DNA of 64,000 bases from Fomes fomentarius (GCA_022606135.1 JABYQN010000015.1:186001-250000); one strand, 5' to 3'. Shown: positions 1-11,857, numbered from the stretch's first letter. Made by a program: numbers and translations. The notes: generated from the sequence alone by a model not told the origin.

Positions 1-1134
1 TGAGTAGGTGTGGGCGGGCTTGTTTGTGTCGATTCTCTTTCTTGGAATGAGCTTCGATAGGCCTACTGGGCATAAAATAGAGCGAGGGGTAGAGTTTGTG
101 CGCTGCCGCAGACGGTGTCTGCGATGGTGGTGGTCGATGGTCAAGTTGCGATTGGCGCAATTTGGGCGCCGGTCACCGCTCCAATGTGCCCCGACGAGTC
201 AGTGTCATCGATGCACTCAACATCCACGAGTCACGGCCATCTGTGGATGTTCTGTGTTCTACTGCTATGCGCCAGCGATGCTGGCCACAGAAGTCCACAA
301 AAATGCGGAAGTCTGAGTCAAGTTGCAGTATCAATATTATTGCTGACCGAATCCCCAACTGTTCTCCTCTGTTCCCTGTTCGATTGTTGGTCGTCGTAAC
401 GATTCATGCAGTCGTAGATAAAGAGGAAGGATTGTGAGGTACTGAACACTCCAAGCCGCCTGACGACCCAGGACTGTCTCGCTCGATTGACGTTAACCAC
501 CGAAGCTCCCATGGAACTGGCAGCAACTCCGCAGATCGTAATATTGTTAACGGATATATTGAGAAATTGTTTACCTCCACCAGGAGGTTCGAGAGCGTTG
601 AGCGAATAGCCCCGTTCACGGAAAGCCTGAGTCAGGGAAAATTGCGCCGTATGCGCATCCCGGGCCTACCGACAAGCGGGATAGACGGCCCCTAGCCATA
701 ATCCACTGCGGGGAGGAGGGGAACTATGTATATGCTCTTTTGTCGTATTTAGCTAGGCCAAGACCGGCTCTTCACTATACCATCCAACTATATGGGTCGT
801 TGGCGACTCAAAGGTTCAAAAGGTTGTTCAAGCGGGGATGTGATGCGTACGGGATACCCGAGTGGGGGCGAACAGCGTGCGTAGTAAACATCTGTAACGA
901 TCTGGCACACGATGTATATCGTCTACTGAACCGACACAGGGGGCGGGGTGGGAGGGGAAGCACAAAGCGTTCGAAATAGGAGTTGTGCTCACCAGGCCTC
1001 CTCACTCAGTTGTCTGTGCACCAGTCCATCTTCGTTCCACATGTAGTCATCCATATCAATCGAAAAGTTCTGATATGCAAGGCGGACGGAGAAGGGGACG
1101 CGGCCAATGTTGTACATCTTATTTCTAGAGATCA
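1..1134. other. No gene recognised
   Basis: I see no open frame here that resembles a known protein or has convincing splice partners. The longest frames are about 100 codons and overlap each other on both strands. The interval may hold the 3' flank of ARPC5 and regulatory DNA. Confidence 0.4.
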
Positions 1135-1779
1135 TCATACAAGTCGTCTGTCCGTCATCGCGCGAACGATGCAACCCGTGCCCGCGACCTCCGTCAACTA
1201 AAGCCGGGTCAGTTCACAACGATATAGCACGATAGGCCCACACACACCTTCTCGTGCCATCCCAGCAGCACACTCCCGCTCAAATCGCCCCATCCTGGCA
1301 GCGCCATGCCCTTGTAGAGGTACTTCATGAGAGTATCCTGCGCGTCTGTAGAAAGTGCCTTCACGATCCCAGGGATATCTGACCCCTTCGTGCTGTTGAG
1401 TATTGATACAAGTGTTTGCAGGTTCAGGTTCTGTTCCGTGCCGTCCGTAGTTGAGTGTCGGGTGGAACTGCCGAGAGATTGGGCACTCGTGAAGCACGCA
1501 CCTTTGCCTCCTCCACATGCGGACCGAAAGGTGCGTTCTCCAGCACCAATGTGAGAGCTCCTACGTAGTCATTTCTGAAGCAAGTTGGCGTCCCCGTGTG
1601 CATAGAAGAGAGGTCGATACTTCTTACTTGGCTAGTGAACTCCGGACAGCTACTGCGTGTTGCTTCGCGTCATTCAAGGCCTGCGCAGGGTCTCGGGGAT
1701 CGAGATCGTAAACTTCGCTGTCCAGAAGAGCATCCTCGTCAAATTGGTCGATATCGATCTTTCTGAAGTTCACATCCAT
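1135..1779 (-). CDS. ARPC5: Arp2/3 complex subunit 5 (p16-Arc)
   Basis: Subunit of the seven-protein Arp2/3 complex that nucleates branched actin filaments at endocytic patches. Four exons: 1779-1628, 1574-1502, 1430-1248 and 1197-1135. All three introns have GT donors and AG acceptors, and phases agree, giving 156 aa against about 150 for the family. The N-terminus MDVNFRKIDIDQFDED matches the acidic F-R-K-I-D start of fungal p16-Arc. The C-terminal block MKYLYKGMALPG, then LLGWHEK, then GCIVRAMTDRR near residues 120-154 is the family's most conserved part. The start is the first ATG in frame with this N-terminus; a longer reading upstream adds residues unlike the family. It appears intact and single-copy here. 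Confidence 0.93.
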
Positions 1780-2817
1780 AGTGCTGAAGATGTAGAAAAG
1801 ATGAAATGACGAGAGTACGGCGTAACGAGCACTGCCCACAGCGAGTTTGTGATGGTTCGGCTGAAGAGTTGGTTCAACTACAAATGCAAAGGAGCTGAAC
1901 CAAATGCGACGGTTCGGTCCGTATGGCCGAATGACAGGTCTTGTGCTTCACCCACTTGACTTCTACCAACTGCGTCGAAGACATTGTCTGTTCGTGTCGT
2001 TGAACCCTCTCCAATGACTCGGACTCATTCCGGCGGACTGAGGCTGTATAGCTCAGGTTTCTCTGCTGGGCACTATTCTGTTGTACTCGAACTTAGAAAA
2101 TTCCACACCGCATAACTACCTCAAACGGCAACATGCTGTCGACCTTGAACTTCCTCGATTGTGTCACAAGTAGCGAGCGATGGAGCGTCGTCCGGTGACG
2201 GAGCTCGTAACGCTGTGGGTGGTATGCTGCGGTGAGAGGGACCATGACCTGTCGCGAATGATGTGCTCACTGCTCACGTTCAGCTGCAGACTGCGATGTC
2301 ACTTACTCACTCAAAGCGAATACAGCTCTGTGGAGCAAACGCGGCCGATGGGGGCAGGTAAATTGCGCTGAATCGACAGACCATTAGCTGGGCCTAGAAC
2401 ACGAGTTACTGTAGCCCTCGTGGCCGCACATAAGTGCCCCCATCGGTCGCCAGTGCGCAGCAAAATTGAGGGCATGCACGAGGTATGCATGCAGTACTGC
2501 GCTGTCCCACCGAAACCATTGCACCTGTTCACGGTATCGCCCGTTGCGACCGTGATCTCGCCGATCTTCGCCCCATCTGCCCTACTCGGTGCGCTAGGCT
2601 CCCTTCGCCCAGACATGTTTGGCAGGTTCATAGCGGCTGACCCTGGCGCGCTGGTCGCTTGTCTATCGACGCGTGCTTGCAGTGAGGCGTTCACTTCCGC
2701 TCGGGCTCTGGCTTTAAGACCCCTCGCTCTTTGGAAATCGGATCCTCCCTAGCACAACTTTCTCCTACTCTACAGCCTTTTTTTACCTCTTCGACTTTCC
2801 TCCTCTTACACTTCACG
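1780..2817. other. Intergenic, head-to-head between ARPC5 and gene at 2818
   Basis: This is the shared upstream region of two divergent genes. A pyrimidine-rich leader directly precedes the ATG at 2818. Overlapping open frames of 110-127 codons at 2311-2752 on both strands have no recognisable product. Confidence 0.4.
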
Positions 2818-3931
2818 ATGCTGAACGCATTTAAGATTAAGCCTTTCGAACTCGAACCCATCTACGCCGAGTGGAAGGATGCCCCACGATTCGTCGGTAA
2901 CCCGAAGAAGGATCTCCCAGTGGACGAATGGCTCGCTCAGATCAAGGCGGGCTGCGTCGAGCGCAAGATCCCTCGCGAGTACTGGCACAAAGTCGCGCAA
3001 CACTACATGGCCGACAAGGCCAAGTCCCGCTTCGACGAGCTCAAGCTGGTCATGAAGAACATGCACGGCGGCAAGTACCGCTGGACGTGGAAGAACTTCA
3101 AGATCGCGATACGCAACATGGGCTGTGAGTATCGGATCATCTCCCTCCCTTTCCCTCGGGGATCTGCAGAATTGTATGTTAATGTGGAGCGCGCTGCGTG
3201 TGTGGGTCCTGGGTACAGGGGACATCGATTCGCAGAAGACTGAGGCGATCAAAGTAGAGAGCAAGCCTTCGGGTCTCTGGTGGATCGTCGGTAGGGGCGA
3301 CAGGGACGGCCAGGAGAAGGAGGCTGCTCCCGTGGAGACCATTCCCCCTCGCCCACCACCGAAGTCGAGGGCCACGCTCGACTTTACCGTGACCATGAAG
3401 AGCCTCCCTGCCATCCCCACGCCTAGGAGATCGGCAACAATGAGCTCCGTCGACACCTTGTCTTCGGTATCCTCTTCCAACTCCGTCTCCTCGAGCATCA
3501 GCTCCTTCTTCACATCCACCAAGAACACCCCCGCGTCAACCCCCGCATCCTCCGCCATCTCCAGTCCTGCGTCAACACCTGGTGGCAGTACGTGTTAGTC
3601 TTACCTTCTCTTCCCCCTCATCCTAACTGATGTCATCGCAGCCGTTACGACTATCTCACAAGTCCCGACCTGGCTTGTGAATGCGTGTCAATCACTGGAG
3701 TTTCTGACCAACGAGCACCCGAAGGTTATGACCGCCGTCTCCGCCGTCCTCATCACCGTCGGCTCTCTCCCCGCACTTCCCGCCATCTCCGCCGGCGCAG
3801 GTGGCGCGTTCCTCGCTAGTAGCACCGCGCACGCCCTCGGATCGCTCGCGGTCGGTCTTGGAACGATTCTCAAGCAGCAGACCGACGGCAAAGTCCAGAT
3901 CGCCCAGGGCGACAACGCCAACGCTCACTGA
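2818..3931 (+). CDS. Hypothetical protein, gag-like N-terminus and hydrophobic tail (copy 1)
   Basis: Function not known. Three exons, 2818-3124, 3219-3587 and 3642-3931, with consistent phases give 321 aa. The first ~105 residues form a compact charged/aromatic domain (V-D-E-W-L-x-x-I-x-x-G-C near 37-48, P-x-x-Y-W-x-x-V-A near 54-63, W-T-W-K-x-F-x-I-A-x-x-N-M-G near 92-105). Its layout recalls retrotransposon gag domains; that is inference only. A Ser/Thr/Pro-rich linker follows (about 140-225). The tail from about 245 is hydrophobic and rich in Gly/Ala, with small-residue spacing that could insert in membranes. Start chosen at 2818 because the paralogue at 4445-5519 begins equivalently; an in-frame ATG at 2731 would add a Thr/Phe/Leu-rich leader. 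It is convergent with that paralogue. Confidence 0.75.
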
Positions 3932-4444
3932 TACATTATATGCTCACGGATTGGAGAGACGTACGTGTACGATTAGGTTGCCACGGTTCTTTAGAGTTGT
4001 TGCACGACTCCACTACCCGCATATGGTTGGGTGTTGCTCACGATACATAGTCACACATGCGCAAGGACATCGCCCACTTGTACAGCAGTCACTTATCACT
4101 GGTAATTTATCCATGTAATAGTACTTCCTTGAGTGCAGCAACGTCTCTCCGCCCTTGCTTCATTCTAGACATCACATTCTGGTGTCCTTTCCCTGGTATA
4201 GTCTCTTGTCGATCGTCACACTTCACTATGCTGACTCCGAGCCTGCAGGTTCATTCCAATCCATGGGTCATATATATATCTAGTCAGCCTTCGATATAAC
4301 ATTAACGGAACGTGATGTGGTAGGCTCAGCACTTGAGCCATTCAGACCAAGACGACCCAGCGTCGAACCCGAGGCACTAGTATACGTGCTGAAGCGATTC
4401 CTGCCAATATGTTACAGCGAACAACGTGCCTCCCCCTCTCGAAC
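3932..4444. other. Tail-to-tail spacer between two paralogues
   Basis: About 510 bases separate the stop codons of the convergent paralogues. No gene is visible. It should hold both 3' ends and polyadenylation signals, which I cannot place precisely. Confidence 0.4.
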
Positions 4445-5519
4445 CTAGTGGGCATGTCCGCGGCCCTGATGGACCCTGTCGTGCGCGCCCTTCAGTGCAC
4501 GTCCCACCATGACCGCCGCCTCCCCAACAGCCGCGATAGCAGCGCTTCCGCCGGTGCTCATCGTCCCAACAGCGACGAGGCCAGTCGCGATGGCGGTCAG
4601 CACATCCGGGTTCTCGTTTGCGAGCACCGCGAGCGTCTCCGTGGCCGCGAGGAGCCAGAGCGGCACCTGCGCGGTGATCCTCGTCAGCAGCGGCTGCTCC
4701 GGCTGCGGCGCGGGGCGGAGGAACGGCAAGGCGGGCAGCGAGAAGAGCGAGCCAGAGCGCGCGGGCATCGTGCGAGCGTCTTTCTTCTCCTTCTCCTTTT
4801 CCTTCTCTTTCTCCTTCTTCTCTTTGTCGTCGCTAGCCTTGGACTTCTCGTTGGCCTTGGGGAGCACGGCGGGCTTCGGGGCGCTGCCCAGGAGCTTGGA
4901 GGGCTTGCCCTCCGGGAGCTTGTTCGACTTCCCGTCCGAGACGGGCGCCTTCTTGGGGGAGGGAGTAGCGAGTTTGCTCCCGCTGCCCTTCTTCGAGGAG
5001 GTGGGGTCGGTAGTCGTGGTAGAATTGGCCGAGTCGTCTTTCTGACCAGTGACGATCTTCCAGAGACCGGTGGCCTTGCGCTCAACGTTGATCTCGCGAG
5101 TCTTCCTCTCGTCGATGTTCCCTAACCATCCGAGTTAATCATACTCGAGGGAGGGAGGGCACAGAAAGAGACGAAAGATGCTTACACCCCATGCTCAGGA
5201 AAGCGATCCGGAAGTGCTTCCAGGTCCAGGTCCACTGCTCGCCATGCAGCGCGCACATGACCTTCTCGACCTCGACGACGCGGGCCCGGGCCTTCTTCAC
5301 CATGAAGTGCTTCGCGACGTCTGGCCAGTGTGTCCTCGGGACGCGGCGGCCGCTGCAGCCCTTTTCGACGAGGTCGAGCCACGCCTCGGCTGTCGGGTCG
5401 TCCTTGCGCTTCGGCTTGCCCTTGAACTCGGATATGGCGAACTCCGGCGCGGTGGCCCACGAGTCGAGTGTCGCTTGCAGGTCGAATGGGCGGGCACCGG
5501 TGAACAACGTGGCGAACAT
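4445..5519 (-). CDS. Hypothetical protein, gag-like N-terminus and hydrophobic tail (copy 2)
   Basis: Paralogue of the gene at 2818-3931, on the opposite strand. Two exons, 5519-5186 and 5121-4445, give 336 aa. The first intron interrupts the same codon as in copy 1 (M-G-T|GG), and exon 2 opens with N-I-D-E-R-K against D-I-D-S-Q-K in copy 1. The second intron of copy 1 is absent. Domain order is the same: W-L-D-L-V-E-K-G-C and H-W-P-D-V-A-K-H-F-M in the first 70 residues, W-T-W-K-H-F-R-I-A-F-L-S-M-G near 98-111, a linker that here contains a Lys/Glu run (K-E-K repeats near 205-220), then a Gly/Ala-rich hydrophobic tail ending in H-A-H. No catalytic motif is seen. Function unknown. Confidence 0.75.
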
Positions 5520-6460
5520 GTCTCTTTGTGTGACTCTTTGTGGACGGCGGGTGCTTTGTTGGTGATGGGTGGTGGTGGATGATGGAAGAGTCGAACTTGG
5601 TTAGGGAAAGAAGAAAGGCGCGGGTTGACGGAACTTGAAGCAGGGGAGTCGGCTAGCGGGCTAAAGCGCAACGTGTTTACGTCAAGCGGTCACGAGACGC
5701 GGTGGTTAGCGGTCCCTACAGAAACCGCTGAATCGGTCGACCGAGAGGAGATATGGTCTGGAGGACGGAGCTGAGGTAGTCCGCGGCTGGATGGTGAGTG
5801 GTCTGGTCAAGTTCTGCGCGGTCGTCCCTTGCGACGTTCGGGGGTTCACGGGCTTCAAATTATAACACACACGCTTACTCTTTGTTCCATGTTTTGGGCC
5901 TCGGGTAGGGATTGTCTGGCCACTTCTGCCATTGTTCTACTCGGGAGATGAAGAACGCGTGGACCGAGGGCGACGCGTCTGACAGATCCTCCACTCTACA
6001 CGTGAGCGCGTCGTTCTTCTCAACGCATGACTCGTTTTCCAATAACTATAAGGCTCTATATTCGTGAAACCTTCGCAAGTCCGTGATTGAAGTAGTACAC
6101 ATGCAGTACGATGGTCTGTGAACCTGCTAACGACTAGACCTTATTGGATTGATGAGCGACTTATTCATGTCTTTGAACTTGCAGCAACATACACGCGTCA
6201 CGACTCCTTGGTCCGGAAGGTCTTTTTGTCGAAGTCATCTTGAGAAGTAGGTGAAGTTTTGAGCAACGTGAGTCCTATTCCGTTCTCTCATCATGACCGA
6301 TCCACCATTCGTCTCCTTCCGTATACTAGTACTGATCTCAGTGTTCATGGAATAGCGACACAGGACCTCATGTGGAGATGATCGAAACAAGGATCGACAC
6401 GTCCGTAGAGAAACATCATGCTCAGTGTATGCGCATATATGCTGTTCACTGGAGTCTATG
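5520..6460. other. Intergenic, no gene recognised
   Basis: Upstream region of the copy-2 gene and downstream of the F-box-like gene. Only short overlapping frames occur (up to 130 codons at 6235-6627, minus), none recognised. Confidence 0.4.
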
Positions 6461-7842
6461 CTATCCGGAGACGGCTTCCTTCCACACCCGCACCTCAACT
6501 GGCAAGCCTGCGTCCCCGAATCTCCCAAACAGCCTGCGGACGGCATCTTCCTTCTCCTGAATAGTGGGTTCACCCGACCTGTACCCCGACTCAAACATCC
6601 TGAGCCTTTCCTCTTCGACATGCACACTGAGTTTCACGAAAGACGGGTAATACCGTTCGTCTCCGTCTTCACCAAGTAGCACCTCCGCAAGCTGCGTCGA
6701 TGCTTCTGCGCACGAGCGCAGGTTGTAGACCAAGAGGTGGAGCCTGAGCGTCAGGTGCTCCAGCGCCGGAAACGGCCCAGAACCAGGACTGGGGGCGTCA
6801 AGAAGATCTCGGAGCGTGACCAGAAAGAAGGGGGAGACGCATGGTGCGGTGGCGAAGCCTGCAGCTGGGTTGTGCTGGTTCTCCTGGAAGTAAATGTGAT
6901 CTGCAGCTTTGTGAGCGGATACATAGGCACGTAACTCATTTGTGAATGAGTGCAGGTTTGAGCATGGGCGCAGCCCGTCATAGATGCGACGGACTTGTTG
7001 TTCTGGTGATAGTTCATCAATCCCACTAAAATACGATGCAAATACATAACCTTACGTTCAGCCACAGTCTTGGATGGGTCAAGGTCGTCCTCCTTATCTT
7101 CGTATATACCGATGCCGAGGTGGTGTAGAGAAGGGCCGATGATTCGAAGAACCGGCTCCCAAGACTCGCATTGGCTGGCACCGTAGAGCTCCAGAGATTG
7201 TAAGGCGTGAATCATTCCAGCGCTGAGCAATGAGTGACCTAGGCGAAGGATAGGATCGTGGAAGGAACGGTGCGTGACATAGACATCCGCCGTGAAGCTG
7301 AATTGCTTGAGCGAGTGCGTGTACCGGGGAGCATTCGCGATCGCCGACGAATCCTGGAGGCAGATCTGGGGCCGGGGCACCCGTGGCCCCTCATGCGGTG
7401 GAGAGACCCACTGGATATGGTCGAGCACGAGATTGTCAAGAAGAGGGGCGGATGCGATGATGGAGTGTACGTGGTCAATGTTCGTGAACCAGAATCGGTC
7501 CAAGGTCAAAGAGCGAAGGTTCGGGAGCCAGTGAAGTTCGAACGTGCGATACCCACGCCATTTTACATGAGTGATGTCTTCGTGATCACCCTTGAGGGTG
7601 AGAGAGCGAACATAGATGGCTAGGGATGGGTTTTTCTCCAGAATTGCCTCAAGGGGGATCCAACGATCAGAGGCGCGGCCGGTGCGGATGGGGAGGGTGA
7701 TGGAGGAGAAGAGGACGGAGTGCGATCCAGGCAGCCAGTCTCGACAGACTAGAGCACACGTTGAGAGCTCATGCGGAGAGTCAGCGAGGAATGAGAACGT
7801 GTAGTCAACGACATCTTGGAGAATGGTAGGCATTGTGAGCAT
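6461..7842 (-). CDS. F-box-like protein
   Basis: Probable substrate-recognition subunit of an SCF-type ubiquitin ligase, by family. Two exons: 7842-7056 and 7002-6461, joined by a 53-bp GT-AG intron, give 442 aa. The N-terminal ~45 residues have the F-box pattern seen across Agaricomycetes (I-L-x-x-V-V-D-Y-x-F-S-F-L near 7-19, T-C-A-L-V-C-R-D-W near 28-36). The rest is leucine-rich, with repeated L-x-x-L-x-L units (for example around V-R-S-L-T-L and L-R-S-L-T-L) consistent with degenerate leucine-rich repeats. An alternative start three codons downstream (M-P-T-I-L) is equally possible. A read-through frame across the intron gives a protein unlike its flanks, so the intron is preferred. It is a single copy here with no evident operon-like partner. 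Confidence 0.8.
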
Positions 7843-8117
7843 CTAGAGAAGAGAGGTTAGAGGAGGAGGTAGTGTCCGAATTGAATTGGCAGTTGTAGTA
7901 GCGTGCATAAGCGCCGGTAGCTGTCACTAACACACTGCCCCGTACGCGTGAACTCGGGGTCTTTCAGGCAGCTTGGCGTACTTGTCAACTGGAGCACCAC
8001 CATCCACTGCCAGCACCAGCAAGATTACAAGCCTCAGGTCAAAACATGATCATACACGTCCTACACTCACAACCAATAGCAAGTAACGGGATAAGAAGGC
8101 AAGTGCATGAGCGGTAT

Positions 8118-9425
8118 CTACGAGTCCGTCTCATGTGGATGTACTACCAACTTCACCCCACTGACCTGCCCGCTCTCCAACCGCTTCAAGCCTCCCAGCA
8201 CTGCCTTCAATCCGCCAGGGAGCACCTCAGGGACAGTGGGCTGAGTACAAATCCGTGAGTACATCTTCATCAGGAGCAATACGACAGAGCATACCTTGAT
8301 CACTCCCTGTTCCAGATATTCCGGGAGCTTCGAGTACATATCGACGAGCGCGCCACAATTCATTTCCAGCGACTGCACCCCTATCGCAAAGACAGCCTTG
8401 AGATCCTTCTCTGAGACAAGTCTGGAGACGAGCTCCTCTTTGTCTTGGAGAACATAAACGAGCTGACCGCCCTGGGGCAGCACGGCAGCAGAGAGTTCGA
8501 GGGTGTCTGGCTCGGTGATTGCGTCGTATGCGAGGTCGACAGGACCGCCAGAAATTGCCTTCACTTCTTCGACGATCCGATCAGAGGACAGCTTGCGGTC
8601 GATGACATGCGTGGCCCCGTAAGACTTGACAAAGTCGGCGTTGCGAAGTGACGTGGTAGTGATGATGGGCCCAAAGCCGGAGAGCTTGGCAAATTGTAAC
8701 GCTATGCGCAACCAGTGCCATATTGCTCAGCTACGCCTGAGGATGCGAAAGGCAGGACCAGACTTACCAAACAGACCGACTTGGCTGGAGCCTCCGGTGA
8801 TGAAGATCGACTTCCCGGCGTACTTTCCCGAGCCTCCGGCCCAAGGAGGAGTTAGCTTGAGCGATTCCGTCCCCGGCTTCTGACTGTAGAGCGCAATGGC
8901 GATTGTGGACACGCAGCTGAACACGGTCGCGCCCTGGTCAAAGGAGATGTTGCTCGGGAGCTGCCAGAGGGCCCATGTACATCAGCACTGCTCTTCATAC
9001 CCGTATCTGCAAGAACGATGGTACCTTCGAGACGACATACGTCGGGACTGCGAGCCATTGCGTGAACGCGCCATGGAGAATACCTGCGCTTTCGTCGAAC
9101 CAGCCTTGGAAAATACTGAGCAGGATACATCAGTTAACGCGTAGTGATGAATTGATGATATCGCTCACACTCGGTCGCCCTTGTTGTACTCTGAGACTCC
9201 ATTACCGACCTCCTCAACAATGCCGGCACCATCGAACCCGCTGGTCATGGGATACGACTCGGCGTAGTAGCCCAAGATATGGAGCTTCCAGTCGGCGGGA
9301 TTGAGCGCGACGGAGACTACCTTGACAAGGAGCTGGCCAGGGGCAGGAGAAGGGATAGGGACCGTCTCAACCGAAAACTCTCCCTGGGGGGAAGCGCGCA
9401 CAAGAGCCGTCTGTGTGTTGGGCAT
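8118..9425 (-). CDS. Medium-chain reductase, ToxD/enoyl-reductase-like (copy 1)
   Basis: NAD(P)H-dependent oxidoreductase of the medium-chain dehydrogenase superfamily. The subtype with L-N-P-A-D-W-K near 41-47 includes ToxD/LovC-like enoyl reductases; the substrate here is unknown. Five exons (9425-9169, 9115-9025, 8960-8768, 8701-8295, 8240-8118) give 356 aa. The GroES-like N-terminal domain runs to about residue 115. The nucleotide-binding motif is I-T-G-G-S-S-Q-V-G-L-F-G near 169-180, followed by Y-G-A-T-H-V-I-D. The Cys/His set expected for catalytic zinc is not evident, so a zinc-independent enzyme is likely. It is the downstream member of a tandem pair with 10501-11857: exons 2 and 4 have the same length (91 and 407 nt) in both. 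Confidence 0.9.
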
Positions 9426-9486
9426 CGTGAGCGAGATTCGAAGTGTTAATGGAATGAGTGCAACGACAAGCAGCTCACCGGACCCG

Positions 9487-9495
9487 TATATATAT
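9487..9495 (-). promoter_or_regulatory. Probable TATA box of reductase copy 1
   Basis: A run of alternating T/A (TATATATAT) lies about 62 bp upstream of the ATG at 9425 on the minus strand. This spacing suits a fungal core promoter. Confidence 0.55.
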
Positions 9496-9863
9496 CATGT
9501 AGTAACTTGCTGAATCATTGTCCGCGATGTCGTTCGAGAGAAGAGGCTGCAACGATGACAATGGCGCAATCGATAAAATATCTCGTGCAAGAAGCGAATT
9601 TGCTTTGGTCTGTAGGTGCATTCGAATTTTAGTCGAGCTATGTTTGTTCGGGCGAGAGACCGAGGCTGCCAAAACGCCTTGGAGCGCTCAATTGGTCAGC
9701 AACATATAGTGTACCGACCTCGGCGTACGGAGAATAAACCGGAGAAGAAAAGAGTCTTGATGACGAGAGAAACAGACATGCAGAGAGAAGCACATCCGGG
9801 GCTAACCCAGGGAGTGTGAGGATGTTGCATATACTCAAGGCGAATGCAACATTTGATGCGGCG

Positions 9864-9985
9864 TCAACAACATTGCGGTGTGTCGTCAGGATGCACCACC
9901 AACTTGGCTCCGCTGACCTGGCCATTCTTAAGCCTCTCCAGTCCACCAGGTACCGCGCCCCACACTCCCGGTAATATCTCATGCG
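9864..9985 (-). pseudogene. Solo C-terminal exon of a third reductase copy
   Basis: The minus strand encodes a segment aligning with the last exon of both neighbouring reductases: E-I-L-P-G near the 5' end, then P-G-G-L-E-R-L-K-N-G-Q-V-S-G, A-K-L-V-V-H-P-D-D-T and a stop. The bodies of the two intact genes end with the same pattern. No Rossmann domain or N-terminal exon is found between here and 10500. A short upstream frame near 10050-10110 might be an eroded piece of exon 4, but this is weak. It is best read as the remnant of a deleted tandem copy. Confidence 0.75.
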
Positions 9986-10500
9986 GAGTATGCTAGTGAG
10001 GCGTGAGGGGGGAGTCAACCGTTCGATTGGCGAAGCTCACTCTGATTGTTCAAACCTCGAGAAGGTCTGAAGTGTAGCGAGCAGGTCCGCGACTGCGCCC
10101 GGGTACGCTTTGGCAGACATCTGTATTTACACCGTTGCTGCAAGAGGCGTTGATCAGAGTCTTCAAGTTGTAACTAAGCAAGTAAGGAAAGGCTCATACC
10201 TTGGTGACAGGGGCGACAGTGGTACAATCTGAGCAACATCGCGATTAGTAGTTGACGTCCTTCACCACGTGCGAGGGCACCAATCGTTCAACTTGAAAAG
10301 GTGTAAGCGTTGACAACGAGAATGGACGAGTTTGAATACCGATGATCGGCAATATCCGAAAGCCGGGAATTGTCATGTCTTTCAACCCTCAGTTGGAGCA
10401 GTATACGATCCAGTTTATTTCTCTGCCCTTCCCTCTACTTAGCCACACTTCGCAGAATTATCATACAAGAAACGCTTTCATGGGGCTCGTGACACAACGA

Positions 10501-11857
10501 TCACTTGGTCTCGTGAGGACGCGCAACCAGCTTCACCGCGCTGACTTGGTCCTTCTCCAGCCGTGCGAGACCACCGGGGATGCCTGCCAGCCCATTCGGA
10601 AGCACCTCGTACGGCACCGGCTGTGTGGAGAGTAAATGCATTCAGCGATACGAGACAATGACTTCTAGCAGGCAAAAAAAGATTACCCTGATAATCCCCT
10701 TCTCGAGTATCTCTGGCAGCTTCGCATAGAGGCCGGCCAGAACTCCGACGTTGCCTGGGAGTGTCATGATGCCACGCCCTGTGACATTCAGCAGCTTCTT
10801 CGGAGCCGACCGCTCCTTGATGAACTCGTCCAGGTGGTAGAGGACGACCACCAGCGTGCCTCCCTCACGGAGGGCTTCGATGCCCAGAGCGACGGTCTCC
10901 TCGCTCGTGACGGCGTCGTATGCAATGTCGACGGTCCCACCAGTAATGGCCTTGATCTCCTCGATGATCTTCTCGGTAGAGAGAGTGCGGTCGATGACGT
11001 GCGTCGCTCCGTAAGACTTTATCAGCTCCGTGTTGCGGAGAGATGCAGTAGCGATGATAGGGCTGAATCCTGCCCACTTCGCGAACTGGATAGCTGTGCA
11101 ATTTACCACAAGTTAGCATAGCCGCTCTCCGGCTCTTGACGCGGCCAGAGGACGCACCGTACTGCCCGACGTTGCTCGCACCGCCGATCACGAAAAACGG
11201 CGTCCCGGCGTACTTGCCAGGTCCATTAGCCTCCCAGGGCGGAGTCAGCCGGGCGGTCACAACGCTGGGGCTGCGGCTGAACAGAGAGTTTGCGATCGTG
11301 GAGACGCTACTGAACAATGTCGCCGCTGACTCCCACGAGAGGTTGTTGGGGATCTGCGAAAGGGAAAGGCGCCACGACCGATTAGTGCGAGCGTATATCA
11401 TTGTGAACCCCCACTGTTCATGAAGGTAGGATGCTTGCCTTGACGATGACGTGAGTCGGCACCACGATGTACTGCTGGAAGGTGCCATGGAACACCTTGC
11501 CGGTTGCGTCATACCACCCCTGTGCGATGCTATGGGCAAAGTTCCAATGTGTCAGCAATTCGTCGAATGAGCACCGAATACGCACACATGATCGCCCTTG
11601 GCGAAGCCCTGGACGTCGCGACCGACCTCAACGACAACGCCGGCGGAGTCCCACCCAAGGGTGATTGGGTACGCGTCGGTGAACAGCCCATAAGCCGGGG
11701 TAGGAATCTTCCAGTCCGCAGGGTTGAGCGAAGAGGCTTCGATCTTGACGAGAATCTGGTCGGCGGCCGGAGTGGGAATTGGCTTCGATATCACGGAGTA
11801 CTCGCCCTTCCCAAAGGGTGCGGAGAGAACGAGGGCCTTCTGGACGGTAGACGACAT
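10501..11857 (-). CDS. Medium-chain reductase, ToxD/enoyl-reductase-like (copy 2)
   Basis: Tandem paralogue of the gene at 8118-9425, same predicted reaction class (NAD(P)H-dependent C=C or C=O reduction; substrate unknown). Five exons (11857-11586, 11529-11439, 11353-11158, 11093-10687, 10620-10501) give 361 aa. Features: L-N-P-A-D-W-K in exon 1, the cofactor loop I-G-G-A-S-N-V-G-Q-Y-G at the exon 3/4 junction, and Y-G-A-T-H-V-I-D-R after it. Intron 2 appears to use a GC donor (GCAAGC after codon AAG at 11439) with a normal AG acceptor; every other junction is GT-AG. Divergence from copy 1 is substantial, so the duplication is not recent. No disruption seen. Confidence 0.9.

Noticed and set aside
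2806..3558. 250-codon minus-strand frame
   Set aside because: It overlaps the plus gene at 2818-3931, whose exons have matching splice phases and a paralogue; the minus frame resembles nothing.
4409..5125. 238-codon plus frame
   Set aside because: It is antisense to the copy-2 gene and has low-complexity Arg/Gly/Leu composition typical of a shadow frame in GC-rich coding DNA.
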